This document shows positions 39,320-48,011 of a DNA stretch of 64,000 bases, in pieces. This DNA comes from Anaerolineales bacterium UBA2395 (GTDB lineage Bacteria; Chloroflexota; Anaerolineae; Anaerolineales; Villigracilaceae), in assembly GCA_002343775.1 (NCBI GenBank), contig DDSH01000023.1, positions 49,733 to 113,732 of the forward strand, given 5' to 3'. A program made the translations under genes and the position numbers. The stretch's first letter is position 1. Each line of letters begins with the position of its first letter. The notes beneath the pieces are model-generated. The model had not been told where the DNA came from and did not search any database. It worked only from the letters and a program-made list of their open reading frames with translations.

Positions 39320-40045
39320 ATGACCTCACTCATTCAGGTTTCCGGTTTAAAACGCCATTACGAGATGGGCGGCACGCTCGTCCGTGCGTTGGATGGCGTG
39401 GACATTGAAATTGCCGCGCATACGTTTACGGTGGTTATGGGACCGTCCGGCTCGGGCAAAAGTAGTTTGCTGTATCTGCTCGGCGGGTTGGATCGCCCCA
39501 CCTCCGGCGAGATCACGGTTAATGGCGAACGGCTCGACCAAATGGACGAGAACGCTTTGGCGCTCTTCCGCCGCAAGACGATGGGCTTCATCTTCCAATC
39601 GTTCAATCTGGTTGCGAGCATGTCCGCGTTGGAGAACGTTGCCTTCCCCATGCAATTTGCCGGGATTCCCCCTTCACAGCGCAACGAAAGATCCAAATCC
39701 TTGCTCGAACAAGTTGGCTTGTCAGATCGTAGCCACCATAAACCATCCGAACTCTCCGGCGGTCAACAGCAGCGTGTTGCTGTGGCGCGGGCATTGATCA
39801 ACGACCCGATGCTCATCTTTGCCGATGAACCCACGGGGAATCTCGATACCCAAAGCGGTGTGACCGTCATGCAGATGCTTTCTGACTTGCACAAATCCGG
39901 GCGGACGGTACTGGTGGTGACCCATGATCCGCGTATGACGCGCTTTGCCACTCATAAAATCTTTTTGCTGGATGGAAAAGTGGTTTCAGAGGCAGACTAT
40001 CAAGCCGCCACTCTGGATCCACTGATAGGAAACATCGGAGGATAA
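39320..40045 (+). CDS. ABC transporter ATP-binding protein (MacB/LolD type)
   Basis: The 241-residue subunit has Walker A GPSGSGKSSL, the Q-loop FQSFNLV, the signature LSGGQQQRVAVARALI, Walker B MLIFADEPTGNLD and the H-loop VTHDPR. The LolD/MacB/FtsE-type sequence around 'GLDRPTSGEI' and the MacB-like permease at 41765 place it in the type VII mechanotransmission family, which exports lipoproteins, peptides or drugs rather than importing. It starts three bases after the Yip1 gene. Confidence 0.9.
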   Translation: MTSLIQVSGLKRHYEMGGTLVRALDGVDIEIAAHTFTVVMGPSGSGKSSLLYLLGGLDRPTSGEITVNGERLDQMDENALALFRRKTMGFIFQSFNLVASMSALENVAFPMQFAGIPPSQRNERSKSLLEQVGLSDRSHHKPSELSGGQQQRVAVARALINDPMLIFADEPTGNLDTQSGVTVMQMLSDLHKSGRTVLVVTHDPRMTRFATHKIFLLDGKVVSEADYQAATLDPLIGNIGG

Positions 40046-41755
40046 ATGCGATTTGCAGGAAAGTATTTGGTGATTTTTACATCGATTCTGGTATTGGCTG
40101 CGTCGTTCGTCCCATTGCCCGTTTCCGCCGCAGTAACGGCAGTCTCTCCCAGTACGATCACGAACGATGTCGCCACCATTATCACCGTAACAGGCAGCGG
40201 TGACTTTGATGCTGCCTCACGGATATTTATGGATGGAGTGGAATTGCCGGGAACGTTGTTTATCAGTGCGACTGAGTTGAGGGTGACCGTTCCGGCAGGA
40301 ACTGCCCTGGGGCAACACATTATTAATGTGCCCAATGTCTCGGGGTCGGTTGTACTGACGGTCAACCAGCCCGTTCCAACGGCAACTCCCACCTCTACCA
40401 TCACCCCAACTCCACCGCCATTCTCCCGTCCGCAAATGCGGGTGACCTCCTCCGGCGCGAATGTGGACAAGATTTCCTCCGAGCAACGCTTCAAGTTCAC
40501 GGTCAATTTCGAGAACGCGGGCAATATGATGGCATACAACACCCAGGCAACCTTCACATCAGCAGACTTGCTTCCGCTGGAAACGGGCGGCGTGGCAGTG
40601 TTGGGGAATGTTGACAAGAACAGCGGCGTCTCGGTCGATCAGCGCTTCATCTCGAACGGGTCGCTGTATGGAAAAACCGTCGTCACCATTGATGTAACCC
40701 TGACCTACTACGATGACAAAGGTACAACCTACTCTGATAAGTTCACTTTGACCGTACCCGTAACAGGCGGCGGCGGAGGAACAGGCGTCTATAACACCGC
40801 CACTCCCACCGGAGTCCGAAGCGGGCAATTGATCATTACTTCATACGGCACCTCCATCGATCCACTTCAACCCGGATCGCAATTTAATCTGGTGATGACC
40901 GTTCAAAATGTGGGCAACGAAAAAGCCCAGCGTGTGACCATGATCGTCGGCGGGGGCGGCGCGGGCAGCAGCGGAGGCACACCCCAACCGGGCGGGGTCT
41001 CTGGCGGCAGCGGAGAATTCACCAACTTTGCACCAGTGGGCACGTCCAACGTCCAATCTCTGGGCGATATGGGCGCGGGCGGGTCTGTACAGGCTTCGCA
41101 GGAATTGATCGTAAATGTTTCGACCAACCCCGGCGCATATCCCATGAAGGTCACGTTCTCATATTTGAACGACAAGGGAGAAGTGGTCAACGATGAACAG
41201 GTGATCACGCTGCTGGTGTACAGCCTGCCGAATTTGGATATTAGTTTTTATCGACCGTTGGATATGTTGTTTGCCGGACAGCCCGCCGCCTTGCCGATTC
41301 AAGTGGTGAACCTCGGAAAACGGACGGCAGTACTCGGGAACATCACGATCACTACGGATAGCGGCATGGTCGAGAACGGCACATCGCTCGTCGGCGCATT
41401 GGATGCAGGCGGGTACTTTACGCTGGATGCAACCTTGTTCCCCGAAATTTCCGGACCGGTCGAGTTGACCTTTACCATTGATTACACTGACGACTTTAAT
41501 CAGGAACGAACCATCGAAAAGACCATCGCAGTGACCGTCGAAGAAGGATTTATCGAACCGACGCCCGACCCGAATTTCCCGATAGACCCCGGGTTTGAAC
41601 CGGTCCTGGAGGAGACGTTCCTGCAAAAAGCCTGGCGCTTCATTCTCGGACTTTTTGGTTTAGACAGCGCCCCAGCCGAATCCTCGCCGGAAGCGATGCC
41701 GCCCACCGAAGGAGAATTCATGCCCGTTCCCGGTGGTGGTGGCGGAGGCGGATAG
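40046..41755 (+). CDS. Secreted CARDB/COG1361-like protein in the MacB-type operon
   Basis: Signal peptide residues 1-28. An IPT/TIG-like start (VTAVSPSTITNDVATIITVT) and a Thr/Pro linker precede two CARDB-like modules (KFTVNFENAGNMMAYNTQAT, FNLVMTVQNVGNEKAQRVTM) and a third beta module. The end has an amphipathic hydrophobic stretch (FLQKAWRFILGLFGLDSAP) and a run of Gly. It lies between the ATPase and permease, where other MacB systems encode the membrane-fusion protein. It may play that adaptor role in a single-membrane cell. A Gly-rich stretch with GGG repeats (about residues 310-330) is unusual. Confidence 0.75.
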   Translation: MRFAGKYLVIFTSILVLAASFVPLPVSAAVTAVSPSTITNDVATIITVTGSGDFDAASRIFMDGVELPGTLFISATELRVTVPAGTALGQHIINVPNVSGSVVLTVNQPVPTATPTSTITPTPPPFSRPQMRVTSSGANVDKISSEQRFKFTVNFENAGNMMAYNTQATFTSADLLPLETGGVAVLGNVDKNSGVSVDQRFISNGSLYGKTVVTIDVTLTYYDDKGTTYSDKFTLTVPVTGGGGGTGVYNTATPTGVRSGQLIITSYGTSIDPLQPGSQFNLVMTVQNVGNEKAQRVTMIVGGGGAGSSGGTPQPGGVSGGSGEFTNFAPVGTSNVQSLGDMGAGGSVQASQELIVNVSTNPGAYPMKVTFSYLNDKGEVVNDEQVITLLVYSLPNLDISFYRPLDMLFAGQPAALPIQVVNLGKRTAVLGNITITTDSGMVENGTSLVGALDAGGYFTLDATLFPEISGPVELTFTIDYTDDFNQERTIEKTIAVTVEEGFIEPTPDPNFPIDPGFEPVLEETFLQKAWRFILGLFGLDSAPAESSPEAMPPTEGEFMPVPGGGGGGG

Positions 41756-41764
41756 TTCAACTCC

Positions 41765-43099
41765 ATGAAATTTTCCGACCTCATCGGCCTTGTGATTAAT
41801 AATCTCAGCCGACGGAAAGCCCGCGTCGGCTTGACGGCGATTGGCGTGGTGATCGGCACCGGCGCAGTGGTGATTCTGGTTTCCTTGGCCATTGGCTTGC
41901 AAATGAATGCCAATGAGCAACTTTATGGCATTGGCGATCTGAGCCAGATCTACGTCATGCCTGCTTATGGTGGTGAAATGTACATGGCAGGTCCTGGTAT
42001 GGGCGGTGGTGGCGGGGGAAGTGGAGGCTCGAATCAGGATATCAAGTTGCTTACGAATGCCGCGCTGGAGGAATTGCGCGCCATTCCCGGCGTGACGGTC
42101 GTCATTCCGCGTGATTATATGTATGCCAATGCCTTCATAAGTTATAAAAAAATGCAGGGATATAGCGGCATCTACGGCGTGGGGACGAATGATCTGGTGG
42201 ATTTTGGATATGAAACCCAACAAGGGACAACTGCCTTGTCGCGATCCACGGTTGTCATCGGCTATATGGTCGCTCAAAATTTCATGGACCCGTATCTACG
42301 CCCGGGGCAGGAACTGCCCCCGCCGCCGGATCTGTACGATCAACAAATTCAGATCACGCTTGTAAAGTATGACGATCAGGGAAATGAGATCCGCAAGAAT
42401 TACAGCCTGCGTGTGGCAGGTGTGCTTGCAGAGTCCGGTTCTGAAGCCGACTTTTCCATGTACCTGCCGCTTGACCTGGTCAAATCCATGAATGAGTGGT
42501 CAAACGGGACACGCATCAACTACAACAAAACCGGATACAACGAAGTAATTGTGCGCGTAGAAAACGCCGACCGCACGCTCGAAGTCCGCGACCAGATCAT
42601 CGCGATGGGCTATCAAGCCAATACCATGCTGGATTTCGTGCAGGGTATCAATAATTTTTATTCCATTCTGCAGGTGGTTCTGGGTGGCGTGGGGGCAATT
42701 GCTTTGCTGGTGGCAGCCATCGGTATTGCGAACACCATGGCAATGTCTATTTTGGAGCGCACCCGCGAGATCGGCTTGATGAAAGCCGTCGGTGCGACCA
42801 ACCGCGATGTGCTGAGTCTCTTTCTGGGAGAAGCGGCTGGCATTGGTTTCATCGGCGGGCTGGGTGGTGTGCTAACAGGGTGGTTATTGGGGCAAATGTT
42901 GAACGTGGTGGCGGTGGTCTATCTTGCGCAGCAAGCCGCTTCGCAAGGCGGCATCCCTCCGAGTGTGGCGGTTTATACTCCGCTTTGGCTGCCGGTTTTT
43001 GTCCTGGCATTTTCCACCTTGATAGGTATGTTGTCTGGTTTGTATCCCGCTTTGCGGGCAGCAAACATGATTCCCGTTATGGCACTTAAGTACGAGTAA
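41765..43099 (+). CDS. MacB/FtsX-type ABC transporter permease
   Basis: One N-terminal helix (GLTAIGVVIGTGAVVILVSL), a large extracytoplasmic domain (about 60-290, MacB periplasmic core) and three C-terminal helices with the FtsX signature LERTREIGLMKAVGATNRDVLSLF. The extracytoplasmic part includes a Gly-rich run just after a Met/Pro patch (MAGPGMGGGGGGSGG), matching the Gly-rich tail of the secreted protein at 40046. The mechanotransmission layout suggests outward transport of a peptide, lipid or lipoprotein. Confidence 0.88.
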   Translation: MKFSDLIGLVINNLSRRKARVGLTAIGVVIGTGAVVILVSLAIGLQMNANEQLYGIGDLSQIYVMPAYGGEMYMAGPGMGGGGGGSGGSNQDIKLLTNAALEELRAIPGVTVVIPRDYMYANAFISYKKMQGYSGIYGVGTNDLVDFGYETQQGTTALSRSTVVIGYMVAQNFMDPYLRPGQELPPPPDLYDQQIQITLVKYDDQGNEIRKNYSLRVAGVLAESGSEADFSMYLPLDLVKSMNEWSNGTRINYNKTGYNEVIVRVENADRTLEVRDQIIAMGYQANTMLDFVQGINNFYSILQVVLGGVGAIALLVAAIGIANTMAMSILERTREIGLMKAVGATNRDVLSLFLGEAAGIGFIGGLGGVLTGWLLGQMLNVVAVVYLAQQAASQGGIPPSVAVYTPLWLPVFVLAFSTLIGMLSGLYPALRAANMIPVMALKYE

Positions 43100-43165
43100 C
43101 AAAAACCGACATCAAATGTATAATGAATTAAATTTTTTGGAATTGACTCGAAAGCAGAGGTACCC

Positions 43166-43507
43166 ATGCCGGAACGACGCACCACTCCTCGTAAAAACAT
43201 TTCTTTTTACATGCGTGTCCTGAACGATGATACAGGGGAAATCCTCGGTCACATGGTTGAGGTCAGTTCAATTGGTCTACGGCTCGAAACCGTTGCACCA
43301 CTGCCGCTCAACAAAGATTACTACATGCGCCTCGAACTCACTCCAGATCTGGGGACCGTTCCCTACATCGTTTTTCTTGCCCGCACCAAATGGTGCAAGA
43401 TCGACGAGATTCTGCCGAATCTCTATCGCGTGGGTTTTGAATTGCTGGAGATTCTGCCAGAAGATAAAGATGTCTTTCTTAGGGTTTTACGAAAGTACGG
43501 CAACTAA
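43166..43507 (+). CDS. PilZ-domain protein (cyclic-di-GMP binding)
   Basis: The 113-residue protein begins RRTTPRKNISFYMRVLNDDT and has VEVSSIGLRLETVAPLP. The RxxxR start and D/N-x-S-x-x-G loop define PilZ, the common cyclic-di-GMP receptor; here the second motif is the variant VSSIG. No other domain is present, so it would work as a single-domain adaptor for surface motility or polymer secretion. It has its own start 66 bases after the permease. Confidence 0.8.
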   Translation: MPERRTTPRKNISFYMRVLNDDTGEILGHMVEVSSIGLRLETVAPLPLNKDYYMRLELTPDLGTVPYIVFLARTKWCKIDEILPNLYRVGFELLEILPEDKDVFLRVLRKYGN

Positions 43508-43512
43508 AATAC

Positions 43513-43548
43513 AAAACAAGAGGCAGAGATTACTCTGCCTCTTGTTTT
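43513..43548. terminator. Bidirectional terminator
   Basis: A 16-bp perfect stem AAAACAAGAGGCAGAG/CTCTGCCTCTTGTTTT with loop ATTA lies between convergent genes and includes the last codons of the amidase gene. Confidence 0.9.
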
Positions 43549-44906
43549 AGTTGTGGCTTGATCTTGTGCCAGTCGGTCGCCTGTTGGTAGGCGTACCCCG
43601 CACGCAGCACCCCCGACTCATTCCATGCTCGTGATACGATCTGCAAGCCGATGGGCAGGTTTTCTTTCGTGAATCCGCACGGGATAGAGAGGGCTGGAAG
43701 CCCCGTCAGGTTGAAGGGCGAGGTGAAGCGGGTCAACAATCTGGCGCGTTCGATGGCGTTTTCCCCTTCGAGCACAGGGGCAGAGATGGGGACGGTAGGG
43801 AGCATCAAAACATCATATTGTTCGAACAAGATCTCGCATTGTCGCTTGACTTCAGCCTGTGTGCGCCTTGCAAGCGCATACTCGCTGGAAGTGAATCCCG
43901 CTCCCGTTTCCAATCGTTGACGCACGTCTGCGCCGAACCAATCAGGATGTTCCTCCAAGCGTTCGCGATGGAACGCAGCGCCGTCTGCCTGGGTCATTAA
44001 GGCATTGGCTTGTGCGGCTTCCCGCAGAAAATCCACATTGACTTCAGTGATAACGACCCCTTGTTCTTCCAGCACTTTCGCGGCTTTGATCACCGCTTCC
44101 AAAATCTCCGGGTCGCTGACTTCTTCGATGAATGAGCCAACTGCCAGCGCCACTTTGCGCTCTTTCATCGAATCGGTCAGGTGGCTGGAATAATCTCCGG
44201 GCAGTGTTTTGACGGAGGCGGGGTCCTGTTCGTCATACCCGCCCATTACTTGCAGCATGAGTGCGGCATCTTCCACTCTGCGGGTGATGGGGCCGGCGTG
44301 GTCGAGGTTCCAGGAGAGTGGCATGATCCCACGAAGGCTGACGCGCCCGTAGGTGGGTTTGAGCCCCACCACGCCGCATAACGCCGCTGGAATGCGGATC
44401 GAACCGCCCGTATCTGTCCCAAGTGCCGCCAAAGCCATGCCAGTTGCAACAGCAACCGCACTGCCGCCGGAAGAGCCGCCGGGGGTGCGAGTGATATCCC
44501 ACGGATTGCGGCATGCCCCAAAGTGCGGGTTGTTATTCGTTACACCGAGTGCGATTTCGTGCGTGTTGGTCTTGCCAACGATCTGTACACCGGCTTTCTT
44601 AAGTTTTTGCAGAACGAAGGCGTCCTCGCTGGGAATAAAGTCTGTAAAAAATTTGGAGCCGCCCGTGGTACGAATCCCCTTTGTGTAATACAAGTCCTTG
44701 ACCGCGATTGGAATGCCATATAACGGAGTGCTTCCACTGTTGGGCAGCTCACCTTGATAAGGTGGCACGACGGTAATGAACGCATTCAGTATCGGGTTGA
44801 GTCGCTCGATTTGCTGGTAGCAGGCTGCGGCGAGGTCCGATGCGTTGATTTCCCGGCTTTTTGCCCGGTTGCGTTGATCGGTCAAAGTCAAAGAATCAAA
44901 GTTCAT
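43530..44906 (-). CDS. Amidase-signature family protein (GatA-like)
   Basis: The 458-residue enzyme has the Ser-cisSer-Lys triad region: YGIPIAVKDLYYTKGIRT (Lys), TRTPGGSSGGSAVAVATGM (the Ser pair) and ALGTDTGGSIRIPAALCG. It splits amide bonds. Stand-alone location, no gatB or gatC nearby, and the N-terminus (MNFDSLTLTDQRNRAKSREI) fit a free amidase, though a GatA role cannot be fully excluded. Confidence 0.88.
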   Translation of the reverse strand: MNFDSLTLTDQRNRAKSREINASDLAAACYQQIERLNPILNAFITVVPPYQGELPNSGSTPLYGIPIAVKDLYYTKGIRTTGGSKFFTDFIPSEDAFVLQKLKKAGVQIVGKTNTHEIALGVTNNNPHFGACRNPWDITRTPGGSSGGSAVAVATGMALAALGTDTGGSIRIPAALCGVVGLKPTYGRVSLRGIMPLSWNLDHAGPITRRVEDAALMLQVMGGYDEQDPASVKTLPGDYSSHLTDSMKERKVALAVGSFIEEVSDPEILEAVIKAAKVLEEQGVVITEVNVDFLREAAQANALMTQADGAAFHRERLEEHPDWFGADVRQRLETGAGFTSSEYALARRTQAEVKRQCEILFEQYDVLMLPTVPISAPVLEGENAIERARLLTRFTSPFNLTGLPALSIPCGFTKENLPIGLQIVSRAWNESGVLRAGYAYQQATDWHKIKPQLKQEAE

Positions 44907-44961
44907 GGTGCGAATTATATATAGTGACGGGTTTTTTTCCCATAGCCTATCTGTACTGATA

Positions 44962-45003
44962 AAAACCGCTCTATCAGGACATATGTCCCAAATAGAGCGG
45001 TTC
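44962..45003 (-). terminator. Terminator of the formate-THF ligase gene
   Basis: AACCGCTCTAT (distal arm) and ATAGAGCGGTT enclose a smaller GGAC-ATAT-GTCC hairpin; on this strand TTTTT follows. It lies about 20 bases past the stop at 45025. Confidence 0.85.
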
Positions 45004-45024
45004 TCACTAACATTTTTGAAATGG

Positions 45025-47061
45025 CTAGAACAAGCCGAGGACTTTTCCGGTTTTCAGGTCGACATCGACATCATAGAAGACCGGTCGGGTGGGCAGACCG
45101 GGCATGGTGCGCATATCACCAAGGATGGGGTACAGGAAGCCTGCACCAACGCTTGCGCGGATCTCGCGTACCGTGATGCGGAAGCCGGTGGGCGCGCCTT
45201 TCTTGGTCGCATCGGTGCTGAACGAGAGATGGGTTTTTGCCATGCACATGGGAAGTTTGTCAAAGCCGAGGCGGGTGTAGCGCGCGATCTGTTCTTCGGC
45301 TTCCGGGGTGTAGTCCACACCGTCGGCGCGATAGATCTCGGTTGCGATGGTCTCGATCTTTTCCTTGATGGACTTCTCCAGCGGATACAGGAATTGGAAG
45401 TTGCTGGGTTTCTTTGCCGCTTTAACAACCGCTTCTGCCAGCGCCTTGGCGCCCTTTCCGCCATCCGACCAGTGTGTGGAGACGACTGCATCCATTGCGC
45501 CCATCTTGAGCGCAGCATCGCGGATCAGTTCCACTTCGGCTTTGGTATCGGTCGCAAAGGAGTTGACTGCCACAACGACGTTCACGCCGAACTTGAGCGC
45601 GTTTTGAACGTGGCGTTCAAGGTTCGGCAGACCAGCGCGGAGCAGGTCAAGATTCTCGTCGGTGTATTCGGGGGCGAGCGGTTTCCCAGCCACAACCTTT
45701 GGTCCGCCGCCGTGCATCTTGAGCGCGCGGACGGTGGCAACCAGTACCACGACCTGCGGGATCAAACCGGAGTAGCGGCATTTGATGTTGAAGAATTTTT
45801 CCATGCCGATGTCTGCGCCGAAACCAGATTCGGTGACGACAAAGCCGTCTTTGCCGACCAGTTTGAGCGCGATCATGTCCGCGATGATGGAGGACTGTCC
45901 ATGCGCGATGTTGGCAAACGGTCCGGCATGAACCGTGGCGGGGGTGCCTTCGAGGGTCTGCATCAGGTTCGGTTTGATGGCATCTTTCATTAGGACGGTC
46001 ACCGCGCCAGCCACGCCGAGGTCTTCCACGGTGACAGCTTCACCCTGCTTATTGGTAGCGACGACCATTTTGCCGAAGCGGTCGCGCATGTCTTCAAGCG
46101 ATGTGGTCAGTGCGAGCACTGCCATGATCTCGGAAGCGACGGTGATGTCATAGCCGGACATGTGTTCGTGACCGGCTTCGTCCTTGCCGCGACCGACTTC
46201 CACTTCACGCAGGAAGCGGTCGTTGATGTCGATCACGCGCCGCCAGGTGATGGTCTTCTCATCGATGTCGAGGCGGGCGAAGCGCGAGCGCTCTTCGGGA
46301 GTCAGATCGTTGGGGTTGGTCTTGCTAATTCCGAGTTTCTTCAAGCGGCGGAGCATGGTGGGCGAGAACTTGCGGTTGCCTTTCTTGTCCAGCGGGCAGA
46401 GCGCGTTGAAGAGTTTTTCATCATCCTGCATTTTCTCGTGCATCACACGCGCATCCAATGCGGCGGCGACTAGGTTATGTGCGGCAGTGATGGCGTGGAT
46501 ATCGCCGGTGAGATGGAGGTTGAAATCTTCCATCGGGATGACCTGCGAATACCCGCCGCCGGCGGCGCCGCCCTTGATGCCGAAGGTCGGTCCCTGCGAG
46601 GGCTGGCGGATGGCGGTGATGACCTTCTTGCCAAGGTGCGCGCCAAGCGCCTGCGACAGACCTACGGTGGTAGTGGTTTTGCCTTCGCCGAGCGGCGTCG
46701 GGGTGATGGCGGTCACATCCACGTAGGTACCGTTCGGGCGCTTGCCGATGCGGTCGAGAATCTCGAGTTTGATCTTGGCTTTGTACGGTCCGAACAGTTC
46801 CAGTTCACTTTCCTTGACGCCGAGCTCTTCGGCGATCTGCAGGATCGGCTTCAGTTTGGCGGCTTGCGCAATGTCAATGTCAGACGGGACAGGGCGCAGC
46901 AGCTTGATCTTCGTCGGTTGAAAGGTAGCTTTTGCCGGAGCGGCTTTCTGGACGACTTTCCTGGTGGCAACTTTTTTCGCAACAGATTTCTTTGCCGCGA
47001 TCTTTCGAGCGGTTGCCTTTGCTTTACTGACTTTCTTTGCAGGTTTCGCTTTCGTAGCCAT
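45025..47061 (-). CDS. fhs: Formate-tetrahydrofolate ligase with Lys/Ala-rich N-terminal extension
   Basis: From about residue 70 the protein is a formyl-THF synthetase: ITPTPLGEGKTTTTVGLSQAL (ATP loop), AIRQPSQGPTFGIKGGAAGG and FNLHLTGDIHAITAAHNLVA. It makes 10-formyl-THF from formate, ATP and THF, for one-carbon metabolism or the Wood-Ljungdahl methyl branch. Residues 1-50 are an extra basic segment of Lys/Ala units (KKVSKAKATARKIAAKKSV), like histone H1 or DNA-binding tails, and it is not part of the usual 550-600-residue enzyme. CTCCTT (plus strand) is the ribosome site before this ATG, so the extension is probably translated. Single gene with a terminator. Confidence 0.92.
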   Translation of the reverse strand: MATKAKPAKKVSKAKATARKIAAKKSVAKKVATRKVVQKAAPAKATFQPTKIKLLRPVPSDIDIAQAAKLKPILQIAEELGVKESELELFGPYKAKIKLEILDRIGKRPNGTYVDVTAITPTPLGEGKTTTTVGLSQALGAHLGKKVITAIRQPSQGPTFGIKGGAAGGGYSQVIPMEDFNLHLTGDIHAITAAHNLVAAALDARVMHEKMQDDEKLFNALCPLDKKGNRKFSPTMLRRLKKLGISKTNPNDLTPEERSRFARLDIDEKTITWRRVIDINDRFLREVEVGRGKDEAGHEHMSGYDITVASEIMAVLALTTSLEDMRDRFGKMVVATNKQGEAVTVEDLGVAGAVTVLMKDAIKPNLMQTLEGTPATVHAGPFANIAHGQSSIIADMIALKLVGKDGFVVTESGFGADIGMEKFFNIKCRYSGLIPQVVVLVATVRALKMHGGGPKVVAGKPLAPEYTDENLDLLRAGLPNLERHVQNALKFGVNVVVAVNSFATDTKAEVELIRDAALKMGAMDAVVSTHWSDGGKGAKALAEAVVKAAKKPSNFQFLYPLEKSIKEKIETIATEIYRADGVDYTPEAEEQIARYTRLGFDKLPMCMAKTHLSFSTDATKKGAPTGFRITVREIRASVGAGFLYPILGDMRTMPGLPTRPVFYDVDVDLKTGKVLGLF

Positions 47062-47154
47062 ACAGTCTCCTTGGAAGATTATATATAATTTGTTTTCCTA
47101 TTATCGGAACAAAGCCCGAAAAAAGCAAGAGTGTTTCGTCATTATTTTGTCATG

Positions 47155-47955
47155 TCAGGCGGTCAAAAGCGTTCCAACGTTCTCACCTTGCAGCGCGCGC
47201 GCAAGAAATCCGTTTTCCTCCGCTGAAAAAATTTGTGCAGTCAAGTGTCTATTTGTCTGGATGAGGGCAAGCATTTCCTCCACCTTGGCTTTCATTCCAC
47301 CAGTGACATCAGTACTCGCCGAACCTTTGATGCCGCTTCGCATCGCTTCATAGTCAGCGGCTTGGATCTGTTTCACAAGCTTTGTCCTCGCCGGAAAATC
47401 CTCCCACACGCCCGCCTCAATTCCCGCCAGCAAAATGCGCGAAGGGGAGAATTGCTCGACCAGAAATTTGAACACATCTTCCGTGGAAAGGATCGTACCA
47501 CCCAGCGCTTCGTCGAAGGCAACATCGCCATAGATGACCGGCAATAGACGAACCCCCATCGCTTTACGTATAGCCAATACATTGTGATGGGTGACTCTTC
47601 GATTATCTGAGATCATCGAAGAAGAAGGTGGAAAAGAAATGGCGGGAATGCCCGCCTGAATCAGTGACTCCATCACGAAGCGATTCAATTCCGCCGCTTG
47701 AAAACGGACCTCGGCAAAGCCGTGCCATTGCTCGCGGGTGTGGACGCCGTCACGTGTGCCATGCTTTTTCGCCGCCACATGCCCGAACGAACCGGAACCA
47801 TGCCCAAGGATCAGTTGCAAATGCGGGTTTGCTTCCATTGCCGCCTTGATCTCAGACGCGAGTTCAGCCAGTTTATCCAGCCGGGGGGTGTAGGGTTTGT
47901 CTTTGTCGGTGATGAGCGATCCGCCCAGTTTGAGAAGAACGATTTCGTTGGTCAT
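47155..47955 (-). CDS. ipk: Isopentenyl phosphate kinase (amino-acid-kinase fold)
   Basis: The 266-residue protein starts VLLKLGGSLITDKDKPYTPR and has GHGSGSFGHVAAKKHG, where the His is the isopentenyl phosphate-binding residue in known enzymes. It ends TDVTGGMKAKVEEML. It phosphorylates isopentenyl phosphate to IPP, an alternative mevalonate step found in archaea and in some Chloroflexota such as Roseiflexus. Glutamate or aspartate kinases of the same fold lack the GSFGH segment. Pathway partners are not in the window. Confidence 0.87.
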   Translation of the reverse strand: MTNEIVLLKLGGSLITDKDKPYTPRLDKLAELASEIKAAMEANPHLQLILGHGSGSFGHVAAKKHGTRDGVHTREQWHGFAEVRFQAAELNRFVMESLIQAGIPAISFPPSSSMISDNRRVTHHNVLAIRKAMGVRLLPVIYGDVAFDEALGGTILSTEDVFKFLVEQFSPSRILLAGIEAGVWEDFPARTKLVKQIQAADYEAMRSGIKGSASTDVTGGMKAKVEEMLALIQTNRHLTAQIFSAEENGFLARALQGENVGTLLTA

Positions 47956-48011
47956 AATGATGCAAGTTTTAACACAAAATCAGGAAATCGTGACGGGGTA
48001 TAATCGCAGAC

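Noticed and set aside
44905..45993. A 362-codon plus-strand frame
   Set aside because: It is antisense to the clearly recognised formate-THF ligase and shows no motif.
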